6,253 nucleotides of DNA from Clostridia bacterium (GTDB lineage Bacteria > Bacillota_A > Clostridia > Christensenellales > Aristaeellaceae). The stretch is from NCBI GenBank assembly GCA_017412025.1, contig JAFQOY010000064.1, forward strand, positions 1 to 6,253. Reading direction: 5' to 3'. How positions within the stretch are numbered: position 1 is the first letter of the stretch; each line of letters opens with the position of its first letter. The notes below the pieces were generated by a model that saw only the letters and a program-made list of their open reading frames with translations, was not told where the DNA came from and did no database searches. Below are positions 1 to 6,089 of this stretch, one piece after another. A program made the translations under genes and the position numbers.

Positions 1-729
1 GGCTCGGCGGCCGCGGGGCCGCGCGGGCCCGCCGCCGTCAAGCAGCACAAGGGCGTCCGGCCGCTGCGGGGTTTCGTAGGTGTGTACCATCAGCTCCCCG
101 CGGCGCATGGACAGCTTCCAGTGGACGCGCTTGACGTCGTCGCCGTCCTGCCAGGCGCGGGTATCCGCAGGCGTGGTGCGGTCCGCCTGCGCGCGCAGCG
201 CCATGGACGTCTCGCCCTCGCCGGGGCTGTAGGAGAGCGGCTGCGACGGCTTCGGGTTGGGCAGGACGGTGACGCTGCCCAGCGGATCGCGCACCGCGCG
301 CGGAATATGAAACAGGCCGAAGCAGTCGGAAAACGTGACGCGCGTCACGCCCACGGGGAACACGCCCACATGCGGGCAGGAGAAGCGGTTGTCGCTCTCC
401 GTTTTGCCAAAAAGACGCACGGTCAGCATGTATTCGCTCTGTCTGCCGCTGGGCAGGCAGACGCGCAGCGTCAAAGGCGCGATGGGCATGGGGGAAAACA
501 GGCGCACGGCGAGCGTATAAGGGCAGGAATCGCCGCGGCTGACCTGGCCGGAAGGCATATGCTGGGAGAGCTTGCAGGTGAAAAAAGCACTGAGCACGCC
601 GACGAGCGAAAGCGCAAAGGCGGACAGCGCCGCAGCGCCCAGCAAAAACGCGCCGGCGCTGCCCACGGACAGCGCGGTCAGCAGCATCACGCCTGCAAAG
701 ACCAGCGTATACAGCGCGCGCGCGGTCAT
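1..729 (-). CDS. DUF58 domain protein, C-terminal part beyond the window edge
   Basis: The frame is open for 243 codons from ATG at 729 to the left edge with no stop, so the protein is partial at its C-terminus. Two hydrophobic segments at about residues 5-22 and 26-47 form an N-terminal membrane anchor. A beta-rich stretch follows, then the DUF58 signature at about residues 189-216: DTRAWQDGDDVKRVHWK followed by SMRRGELMV. This matches the family pattern of an acidic GD pair, then HW, then an S-x-R-R-x-x-L-x-V strand. The start codon overlaps the stop of the upstream MoxR ATPase (ATGA), which indicates translational coupling. DUF58 proteins with MoxR ATPases are a widespread pair thought to act at the membrane in assembly or maturation of other proteins; the substrate is unknown. 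A transglutaminase-like membrane protein often follows in such operons and may lie just outside. The family call is firm; the biochemical role is not established. Confidence 0.9.
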   Translation of the reverse strand, partial: MTARALYTLVFAGVMLLTALSVGSAGAFLLGAAALSAFALSLVGVLSAFFTCKLSQHMPSGQVSRGDSCPYTLAVRLFSPMPIAPLTLRVCLPSGRQSEYMLTVRLFGKTESDNRFSCPHVGVFPVGVTRVTFSDCFGLFHIPRAVRDPLGSVTVLPNPKPSQPLSYSPGEGETSMALRAQADRTTPADTRAWQDGDDVKRVHWKLSMRRGELMVHTYETPQRPDALVLLDGGGPARPRGRRA

Positions 730-1670
730 CTGCGTCTACCCGGAATGCGGACGGAGGAGAGCAGCTCGGAGAGCACCTGCGCCTCGCTGAGGCCGCGCAT
801 GCGCGCGTCGGCGGAGAGCACAAAGCGATGGCAGAGCACGGGCGAAGCCATGCGCTGCACGTCCTCGGGGATGATGTAGTCGCGCCCGCAGAGCAGCGCG
901 CTGCCCTGCGCGGCGCGGATAAGCGCGATGGCGGCGCGGGTGGACGCGCCCAGGGTCAGATACGCGCTTGAGCGCGTGGCGGCGCAGATGGCGGCGACGT
1001 AGCGGCGCACCTCCGCAGAGGCATATATGCTCTTGACCTGCTGCGCCATGGCGATCACATCCTCGCTTGAGCAGACCGCGCCGATGGTCTGCATTGGGCT
1101 GACGGCGCCGCAGTAGCGGTCAAGGATGTCCATCTCGTCCTCGATGGTGGGATAGCCCATAGAGATGCGCATGAAGAAGCGGTCCATCTGCGCCTCCGGC
1201 AGCGGATAGGTGCCCACGAAATCGACGGGATTCTGCGTGGCGAGCACCATGAACGGGCGCGGCAGCGGATAGGTGACGCCGTCGACGGTGACCTGGTGCT
1301 CCTCCATCACCTCAAGCAGCGCGGACTGCGTCTTGGGCGAGGTGCGGTTGATCTCGTCGGCCAGGACGATCTGGCTCATGACCGCGCCGGGACGGTACTG
1401 CATCTCGCCGCTGAGGCTGGGCATGGCGAAGCCCGTGATGTCCGACGGGGTGATATCCGGCGTAAACTGAATGCGCTTGAAGGAACAGGACAGCGAGCGC
1501 GCCAGCGCGGAGCAGAGCGTGGTCTTGCCGACGCCGGGCACATCCTCAATAAGCACATGGCCTTCGCACAAAAGCGCGGTCAGCAGCAGCTCGACGACGT
1601 CGTCCTTGCCGACGACGACCTGCGCGATGTTCTGCTTCAGCGCGGAAACGATGGGGCTTGAAAGCTGCAT
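726..1670 (-). CDS. MoxR-family AAA+ ATPase
   Basis: This 314-residue protein has the full AAA+ set of the MoxR family: Walker A VPGVGKTT at about residues 44-51, Walker B IVLADEINR at about 101-109 with D105 and E106, sensor 1 ATQNP at about 144-148, the arginine-finger region EAQMDRF near R164, and a sensor 2 GASTRA at about 241-246. Its length is normal for the family and no key residue is missing. MoxR ATPases form ring-like oligomers that use ATP to remodel or activate partner proteins, typically together with a DUF58/von Willebrand-type protein encoded next door. That partner is encoded immediately downstream with a 4-base overlap. The start at 1670 is supported by AAAGGAGA six bases upstream and by a sigma-A type promoter further upstream. 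The specific client of this complex cannot be deduced. Confidence 0.95.
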   Translation of the reverse strand: MQLSSPIVSALKQNIAQVVVGKDDVVELLLTALLCEGHVLIEDVPGVGKTTLCSALARSLSCSFKRIQFTPDITPSDITGFAMPSLSGEMQYRPGAVMSQIVLADEINRTSPKTQSALLEVMEEHQVTVDGVTYPLPRPFMVLATQNPVDFVGTYPLPEAQMDRFFMRISMGYPTIEDEMDILDRYCGAVSPMQTIGAVCSSEDVIAMAQQVKSIYASAEVRRYVAAICAATRSSAYLTLGASTRAAIALIRAAQGSALLCGRDYIIPEDVQRMASPVLCHRFVLSADARMRGLSEAQVLSELLSSVRIPGRRR

Positions 1671-1676
1671 AGTCGT

Positions 1677-1684
1677 TCTCCTTT
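1677..1684 (-). promoter_or_regulatory. Ribosome binding site of the MoxR ATPase gene
   Basis: On the minus strand this reads AAAGGAGA, followed by a six-base spacer and ATG at 1670. It fixes the start of the MoxR ATPase gene. Confidence 0.8.
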
Positions 1685-1712
1685 GGTTTTACTGTGACCC
1701 AAAACCGCCTTC

Positions 1713-1741
1713 ATTATAATGGATGCGGCATGATTTGACAA
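1713..1741 (-). promoter_or_regulatory. Promoter of the moxR-DUF58 operon
   Basis: Read on the minus strand, TTGTCA (1741-1736) and a perfect TATAAT (1718-1713) are separated by exactly 17 bases, an almost ideal sigma-A/sigma-70 promoter. Transcription would begin near 1706, giving a leader of about 36 bases before the ATG at 1670. The match is seen directly; its activity is inferred. Confidence 0.8.
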
Positions 1742-1749
1742 GCCGGAAG

Positions 1750-1763
1750 CCCGGCGCGCCGGG
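1750..1763. repeat. 14-bp perfect GC palindrome between divergent promoters
   Basis: CCCGGCGCGCCGGG is a perfect palindrome centred at 1756.5. It lies just upstream of the -35 boxes of both divergent promoters, 8 bases from the minus-strand -35 (1736-1741) and 10 bases from the plus-strand -35 (1774-1779). This is where a shared operator could sit. In such GC-rich DNA a palindrome of this kind may also arise by chance, and no regulator is encoded nearby, so the operator role is only a possibility. Confidence 0.35.
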
Positions 1764-1773
1764 GCTGCCCATC

Positions 1774-1802
1774 TTGAAACAGAGGGCAATTTTTGCTACA
1801 AT
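1774..1802 (+). promoter_or_regulatory. Promoter of the birA-acpS-nnr-mazF operon
   Basis: TTGAAA (1774-1779) and TACAAT (1797-1802) are separated by 17 bases. The -10 box is preceded by TGC, making an extended -10 element (TGCTACAAT). Transcription would begin near 1809, leaving a leader of about 70 bases before the GTG start at 1879. A transcript from here excludes the in-frame ATG at 1723, which lies upstream of the promoter. Confidence 0.8.
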
Positions 1803-1863
1803 ATCATCAGCGTACAGAAGCTGTCTGCAGCGCCGCCTGCGGTTTCTGACCATACAGACGAAC

Positions 1864-1869
1864 GGGAGG
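1864..1869 (+). promoter_or_regulatory. Ribosome binding site that decides the birA GTG start
   Basis: GGGAGG lies nine bases before GTG at 1879. It is the only good Shine-Dalgarno sequence in this leader. The next in-frame ATG, at 1909, lacks one. Confidence 0.7.
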
Positions 1870-1878
1870 CTGATTTTC

Positions 1879-2673
1879 GTGCTGGAAAGGCTGAACACGG
1901 GCGCAGAGATGCCGACGGAGTGGGCGGGCAGGTCTATTGCATATTACCGTGAGATCGACTCCACCAACCGCGCCGCGCGCGAGATGGCGAGAAACGGCGC
2001 GGCGCACGGGACGCTGGTGCTGGCGGACATGCAGACCTCGGGCCGCGGCCGCCGCGGCCGCAGCTGGATATCGCCTGCGGGCGAGGGCGTTTTCATGACG
2101 CTGATCATCCGTCCGCAGGAATCGCCGGAGAAGGCGGCGCGGATTTCGCTGGCCGCTGCGCTGGCTGCCGCGCGGGGAATCGCCCGTGTGTCCGGGCTGG
2201 ACGCGCGGATCAAATGGCCCAACGATATCGTGATCGGCGGACGAAAGGTCTGCGGCATGCTGCTGGAGATGGATCTGCTGGAGGGCGGATTGCCTGCGGT
2301 GAGCGCGGGAATCGGCGTCAACGTGCATCAGACACAGTTTGACGAGGAGATTGCGCATACGGCGTCCTCGCTGGATCTGCTTGCAGGCAGGCGGATTGAT
2401 CGCGCGGACGTGGTGCTGGCGATTCTTAAGGAGATGGAGCGCGCCATGCGGGAGCTTCAGGCGGACGAGGCGGCGTTCATGCGCGCTTACCGCGCCATGT
2501 CGGCGACGCTTGGCCAGCGCGTGCAGGTGATCGCGCACGGGGAAAGCTATACGGGCGTCGCGCAGGCTGTGACGCAGGGCGGCTCGCTGCTCGTGCGCGC
2601 GGACGAAGATGGAGCGCTGCGCGAGGTGCTCGCGGCGGACGTGTCTGTTCGGGGGATCATGGGCTATGTGTAA
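1879..2673 (+). CDS. birA: Biotin--[acetyl-CoA-carboxylase] ligase, short form without the repressor domain
   Basis: This 264-residue enzyme activates biotin with ATP to biotinyl-AMP and transfers it to a lysine of biotin carboxyl carrier proteins in the cytoplasm. Visible motifs, counted from the GTG start, are: STN at 28-30; the biotinyl-AMP binding loop SGRGRRGRSW near 54-63; KWPND at 112-116; GRKVCGMLLE with the expected catalytic lysine near 123; and GIGVN at 144-148. A C-terminal SH3-like domain occupies about 210-258. There is no N-terminal winged helix, so this is a monofunctional ligase that should not repress biotin genes directly. The frame extends upstream to an ATG at 1723, but that lies in the intergenic region before the promoter. 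GTG 1879 with GGGAGG upstream is preferred; ATG 1909 is the alternative. The gene heads the operon and overlaps acpS by 8 bp. Confidence 0.93.
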   Translation: MLERLNTGAEMPTEWAGRSIAYYREIDSTNRAAREMARNGAAHGTLVLADMQTSGRGRRGRSWISPAGEGVFMTLIIRPQESPEKAARISLAAALAAARGIARVSGLDARIKWPNDIVIGGRKVCGMLLEMDLLEGGLPAVSAGIGVNVHQTQFDEEIAHTASSLDLLAGRRIDRADVVLAILKEMERAMRELQADEAAFMRAYRAMSATLGQRVQVIAHGESYTGVAQAVTQGGSLLVRADEDGALREVLAADVSVRGIMGYV

Positions 2674-3046
2674 GGCGATCGGCGTGGGCACGGACCTGTG
2701 CGCTGTTGAGCGCATGGGGCGCGCGATTGAAAAGGAGCATTTTTACATGCGCGTGTTCACGCAGGAGGAGCGCGCGTATCTGGAAACGAAGGGCAAACAG
2801 CGTGCAGCCAGCGCGGCGGCGATGTTTGCGGCGAAGGAGGCCGTGGCCAAGGCGCTGGGCACGGGCTTTGCCAAAGGGGTATCGGTATCGGATATCTGCG
2901 TGACGCACGATGAAAACGGCGCGCCGGGGGTCGTGCTCCGCGGCGGAGCCAGGGAGCGGCTTGAGGCGCTCGGCGGTTCGTCCGTGCTGCTCTCGCTCAC
3001 GCACGAGGGCGATATGGCGCTCGCGTTTGCGCTGATACAATCGTAA
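2666..3046 (+). CDS. acpS: Holo-[acyl-carrier-protein] synthase
   Basis: AcpS transfers 4'-phosphopantetheine from coenzyme A to a serine of acyl carrier protein, which activates fatty acid synthesis. The 126-residue length is typical of the family, which acts as a trimer. The N-terminal IGVGTDLCAVERM contains the Mg-binding aspartate D10. The second hallmark, MFAAKEAVAKALGTG, carries the metal/substrate glutamate at E58. The C-terminal SLTHEGDMALAFALI strand is also typical, with H113 in the SH/TH position. The start at ATG 2666 precedes the birA stop by a few bases and gives an 8-bp overlap; a GGGGG run at 2651-2655 may serve as ribosome binding site. Longer in-frame starts would only add residues unlike the family. 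With birA next door, the pair installs both swinging-arm cofactors used in lipid synthesis. Confidence 0.95.
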   Translation: MCKAIGVGTDLCAVERMGRAIEKEHFYMRVFTQEERAYLETKGKQRAASAAAMFAAKEAVAKALGTGFAKGVSVSDICVTHDENGAPGVVLRGGARERLEALGGSSVLLSLTHEGDMALAFALIQS

Positions 3047-3077
3047 AAAAGACGCCGTACAGACGGGAGGGAATGCC

Positions 3078-4565
3078 ATGCTGCATACGATTTCTCCGCA
3101 GGACATGCAGGAGATGGAGCGCGCGTTTATGGAGGGGACGGGCTATCCGTCCATCCTGTTGATGGAGCATGCCGCGCAGGCGGTTGTCCGCTGCCTTGAG
3201 CGGTATGCGCCGGGGGGCGGCAGGGTGCTCTTCGTCTGCGGCGGGGGCAACAATGGCGGCGACGGCTGCGCTGCCGCGCGGCTGTGGATGCAGCAGGGCG
3301 GAAAGGCGGACGTATGGATGCTGACGCCGCCGTCCAGGATGAAGGGCGATGCGGGCGTCAACGCATGCCTGCTCAACGCCTGTGGCGCGTCGATCCGGAT
3401 TCTGTACGGCGATGCGCCTGAAATCGAGCCCGGCACATCGGCGGTGGTGGATGCGCTCTTTGGCACGGGGCTGTCCCGCGCGCCGGAGGGCGCGGCGCTT
3501 TTTGCTGTGCAGCGGATAAACGAAAGCGGCCTGCCTGTGATTGCGGTGGACATGCCCTCCGGCGTGGACGGCGCGACGGGGCGGACGCCGGGCGAGGCTG
3601 TCTGCGCGAGCGCGACGGTGACGTTCCACCGCGCCAAGCACGGGCACATGCTCTTTCCCGGGCGGGCGCTGACGGGTGAGCTGACCGTCGCGGACATCGG
3701 CATCCTGCCGGAATGGGACGGCGCGTCGGGATTTGAAGCGCTTGAAAAAGCGGATGTGCAGGCGATGCTGCCGGAAAGAAGACGGGACGCGCACAAGGGA
3801 ACCTTCGGCCATGTGCTGGTCGTGGCGGGCAGCGAGGGCATGGCGGGCGCGGCCTGCCTGTGCGCGCAGGCGGCGGTCGTCTCCGGCGCAGGGCTCGTGA
3901 CGGCGGCCTGCCCGATGACGGCGCTGACGCCGCTGCAGGCAAACGTGCCGTGCGCGATGGCGAAGATCGTATCCTTCGGGCCGCAGATCGACGAGGGCGC
4001 ACAGGAAGCGCTGCTTGAACTCTGCGAAGGAAAGCGCGCGCTGGCCATCGGACCGGGGCTTGGCACGGACGAGGGGACGTGGCGCGCGATTGCGCCGCTG
4101 ATTGAGGGCGATATGCCCAAGGTTGTGGACGCGGACGCGCTCAACATGCTGGCCAGATACGGCGCGAAGGCGGGCGCAAATACGGTGCTCACGCCGCATC
4201 CGGGCGAGATGGCGCGCCTGTGCCGCGTGAGCGCGGCGGAAATCCTGCGCGCGCCTGTCGAATACGCGCAGCAGCTGGCGCAGGAGACGGGCTGCACCGT
4301 GCTCCTCAAGGGCGCGACGACGGTGATCGCGCGGGATGTGGATGTGACGCTGAACCTGACCGGATGCGAGGCGATGGGCACGGGCGGCTGCGGCGACGTG
4401 CTCACGGGCGTCATCGCGTCGCTGATGGCGCAGGGCATGCCTGCGCATGACGCGGCGCGCGCAGGCGCATACTATCACGGCCTTGCCGGCGAGGCGGCGG
4501 CCGGGGAAAAGGGCAGCCGCGCCGTGAGCGCATGGGACGTGTGCGAAAAGCTGCGAATCGAATAG
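3078..4565 (+). CDS. nnr: Bifunctional NAD(P)H-hydrate epimerase / ADP-dependent NAD(P)H-hydrate dehydratase
   Basis: This 495-residue fusion repairs NADHX and NADPHX, the hydrated, inactive forms of the nicotinamide cofactors. The N-terminal YjeF_N epimerase domain (about 1-215) shows GGGNNGGDG at 55-63, DALFGTGLSR at 125-134 and VDMPSGVDG at 157-165. The C-terminal ribokinase-like dehydratase domain (about 225-495) shows KGTFGHVLVVAGS at 240-252, GPGLG at 325-329, DADALN at 351-356, TPHPGEMARL at 372-381 and GTGGCGDVLTG at 434-444, with the catalytic aspartate D440. A cysteine (C438) sits in the GGxGD motif, where serine, threonine or methionine is common. GGGAGGG at 3065-3071 precedes the ATG. 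The gap to acpS is 31 bp, so co-transcription is likely. This two-domain layout matches E. coli YjeF and many Bacillota proteins. In B. subtilis a related gene also follows acpS. Confidence 0.95.
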   Translation: MLHTISPQDMQEMERAFMEGTGYPSILLMEHAAQAVVRCLERYAPGGGRVLFVCGGGNNGGDGCAAARLWMQQGGKADVWMLTPPSRMKGDAGVNACLLNACGASIRILYGDAPEIEPGTSAVVDALFGTGLSRAPEGAALFAVQRINESGLPVIAVDMPSGVDGATGRTPGEAVCASATVTFHRAKHGHMLFPGRALTGELTVADIGILPEWDGASGFEALEKADVQAMLPERRRDAHKGTFGHVLVVAGSEGMAGAACLCAQAAVVSGAGLVTAACPMTALTPLQANVPCAMAKIVSFGPQIDEGAQEALLELCEGKRALAIGPGLGTDEGTWRAIAPLIEGDMPKVVDADALNMLARYGAKAGANTVLTPHPGEMARLCRVSAAEILRAPVEYAQQLAQETGCTVLLKGATTVIARDVDVTLNLTGCEAMGTGGCGDVLTGVIASLMAQGMPAHDAARAGAYYHGLAGEAAAGEKGSRAVSAWDVCEKLRIE

Positions 4566-4573
4566 ACGCATCA

Positions 4574-4590
4574 CGCGGCGCTTTGCCGCG
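4574..4590 (+). other. Hairpin between nnr and mazF
   Basis: CGCGGC and GCCGCG form a perfect 6-bp stem around a five-base loop, starting 9 bases after the nnr stop. No T-run follows, so a full intrinsic terminator is unlikely. It could slow read-through, protect the 3' end of the upstream message, or mean little. The rest of the 83-bp gap has no convincing promoter and no room for an antitoxin gene. Confidence 0.45.
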
Positions 4591-4648
4591 GCATAGAATG
4601 ATCATGCAGGGAGAGGCTCCGTGATTTGACAAAACGGGTTGTGAGATC

Positions 4649-4993
4649 ATGGAGATTCACCGGGGAGATATATTCATCGCGGATCTTAATCCCGTGATGG
4701 GCAGCGAGCAGGGCGGCGTGCGCCCTGTGCTGATCATCCAGAACGAGAGGGGCAACCGCTTTTCCCCGACGGTCATCTGCGCTGCGATGACGTCGCGGAT
4801 TCAAAAGAACGATCTGCCGACGCACGTTTGGATCGCCGCGCAGGACAGCGGGCTCAAGCAGGACTCGCTCGTGCTGTGCGAGCAGGTGCGCACGCTGGAA
4901 AAGCGCCGCCTGCGCGCAAAGGCGGGGCAGATCGGAGGGCTTGCGCTTTCGCGCGTTGATCAGGCGCTCAGATGCGCGCTGGAACTGAAGTGA
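4649..4993 (+). CDS. mazF: MazF/EndoA-type mRNA interferase toxin
   Basis: This 114-residue protein belongs to the PemK/MazF family and closely resembles B. subtilis EndoA (NdoA, about 116 residues). It keeps the N-terminal RGDIFIADLNPVMGSEQGG, the catalytic arginine in GGVRPVLIIQN (R25) and the catalytic threonine in CAAMTSRIQK (T48), followed by a conserved PTHV and a conserved EQVRTL segment. Such enzymes cut single-stranded mRNA at short sites; the B. subtilis homologue prefers UACAU. Cleavage specificity here is inference. The gene lies 83 bp after nnr and is probably the last gene of that operon. Its Shine-Dalgarno sequence is poor (only GTGAG just upstream), suggesting low translation. 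No MazE-like antitoxin gene precedes or follows it, unlike the B. subtilis ndoAI-ndoA pair, and alr, present between the corresponding genes there, is missing. Confidence 0.93.
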   Translation: MEIHRGDIFIADLNPVMGSEQGGVRPVLIIQNERGNRFSPTVICAAMTSRIQKNDLPTHVWIAAQDSGLKQDSLVLCEQVRTLEKRRLRAKAGQIGGLALSRVDQALRCALELK

Positions 4994-4997
4994 CGCA

Positions 4998-5028
4998 GAG
5001 CAGGGAGGGACGATCCCCCTGCTTCTTT
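4998..5028 (+). terminator. Intrinsic terminator after mazF
   Basis: AGCAGGG pairs with CCCTGCT (4999-5005 with 5017-5023), and after a bulged A two more G-C pairs extend the stem above a six-base loop. TTCTTTCT follows at 5023-5030. It begins 5 bases after the mazF stop and marks the end of the birA-acpS-nnr-mazF operon. The tail is interrupted by C, so termination may be incomplete. Confidence 0.7.
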
Positions 5029-5125
5029 CTGCTGCGGGGGAGGACATGCGCTCTCCTGCATGCGCCGCGGCGGAACGGACAAACATAGGATGGGCTGAAG
5101 AAGCCGGAAGGAAAAGGGAAACGCC

Positions 5126-6001
5126 ATGCAGAGACTTCATGAGATTGACTTTAAAAAAGAAGGGAAACAGCTGATCAGGGATTATGCGATGATCGTGCTG
5201 GGGACGCTGATAGCAGGCTATTCGTTTACGGCGTTCTTTCTGCCGTATGACATCGCGCCCGGAGGCGTGACGGGCGTCTCCACCATCCTGGCGCAGGCGC
5301 TGCCGCTGACGGTCGGCGTGCTCAGCTTCCTGATCAACGTGCCGCTGTTTCTGCTGGGATGGCGGACGGTCGGCTGGCGCTTTGCCGTGCGCTCGTTTGC
5401 GGCGATGCTGCTCCTTTCCCTGTTTATCGATGTGCTTCCTCTTCATGATCTGACCGGCGACGTGATGCTTGCCTCGGTATTCGGCGGCGTGCTGCTGGGC
5501 GTGGGGCTTGGGCTTGTGGTGCGCGCGGGCGCGACGACGGGCGGCACGGATATGGCGGCGAAGATGATTCACAACCACATCGGTTTTGTTTCGATTCCTG
5601 CCATCCTCTTTGCCATCGACGGCGTGGTTGTGACGGTGGCGGGCCTGGCCTTCGGCGTGGAGGCCGCGCTGTGGGCGCTGGTCACGCTGTATGTGTCCAC
5701 GCAGGCGATGGACCTGGTGATCAAGGGCTTCAACACGGCGATGCAGTTTGTGATCATCACCAGAGAACCGGATGAGATTGTCAGAAGGATTCATCAGGAT
5801 CTGGAACGCGGATGCACGCGCCTGAGCGCGACGGGTACGTATTCGGGCGAGGCGGTCGGCACGCTGCTGTGCGTCGTCTCGCGCATCGAGACGCCCAGGC
5901 TCAAGAAGATCGTCGCCGAGATCGATCCGCGCGCGTTTGTGACCGTGTGCGACGTGCACGAGGCGCTCGGCGAGGGATTTACGGGCATGCATGAATCCTG
6001 A
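5126..6001 (+). CDS. YitT family membrane protein with C-terminal DUF2179 domain
   Basis: This 291-residue protein has the layout of the YitT/DUF161 family. A short charged N-terminus is followed by about five to six membrane segments (roughly 20-38, 62-79, 88-105, 115-133, 154-175 and 178-195). Family motifs are PGGVTGVSTI near 45-54 and RAGATTGGTDMAAK at 133-146. A soluble C-terminal DUF2179 domain covers about 207-286, with ERGCTRLSATGTYSG, then a LLCVVSR strand, then EIDPRAFVTVCDVHEALGEGF. Proteins of this group are common in Bacillota, often in several copies; their transport or signalling role is not settled. The start ATG at 5126 is six bases after an AAGGGA Shine-Dalgarno sequence. 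Terminators lie on both sides, so it is probably transcribed alone, but I see no clear promoter in the 95 bases before it. The family call is firm; the function is unknown. Confidence 0.92.
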   Translation: MQRLHEIDFKKEGKQLIRDYAMIVLGTLIAGYSFTAFFLPYDIAPGGVTGVSTILAQALPLTVGVLSFLINVPLFLLGWRTVGWRFAVRSFAAMLLLSLFIDVLPLHDLTGDVMLASVFGGVLLGVGLGLVVRAGATTGGTDMAAKMIHNHIGFVSIPAILFAIDGVVVTVAGLAFGVEAALWALVTLYVSTQAMDLVIKGFNTAMQFVIITREPDEIVRRIHQDLERGCTRLSATGTYSGEAVGTLLCVVSRIETPRLKKIVAEIDPRAFVTVCDVHEALGEGFTGMHES

Positions 6002-6040
6002 GGATTGCATGAGAAAACGGAATAAGCGGATTTGGCGCGT

Positions 6041-6089
6041 CCGGTCCGCCGGGATGAATGTGAAATCACCGGCGGACCGGCTGTTTTTT
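6041..6089 (+). terminator. Strong intrinsic terminator after the YitT-family gene
   Basis: A perfect 12-bp stem, CCGGTCCGCCGG (6041-6052) with CCGGCGGACCGG (6069-6080), closes a 16-base loop in which GAT and ATC can pair further. Three bases later comes a run of six T (6084-6089). It lies 39 bases beyond the stop codon and is an unmistakable rho-independent terminator for the plus strand. Confidence 0.93.

Noticed and set aside
1723..1878. Extended N-terminus of BirA from ATG 1723
   Set aside because: These 52 residues show no helix-turn-helix pattern, the ATG lies upstream of the birA promoter, and it has no ribosome binding site.
2997..4574. A 525-codon open frame on the minus strand across nnr
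   Set aside because: The plus strand encodes a complete NAD(P)HX repair enzyme with all motifs. The minus frame is low-complexity and rich in R, H and A.
4622..4632. TGATTTGACAA, identical to 1731-1741, with a perfect TTGACA that might be a mazF promoter
   Set aside because: No -10 box lies 15-18 bases downstream at either place on the plus strand. At 1731-1741 the complementary strand serves as -35 of the moxR promoter, but at 4622-4632 no matching -10 exists on the minus strand.
5045..5065. Two copies of CATGCGC 14 bases apart before the YitT-family gene
   Set aside because: Only seven bases long and made of the commonest words in this GC-rich genome; likely chance.
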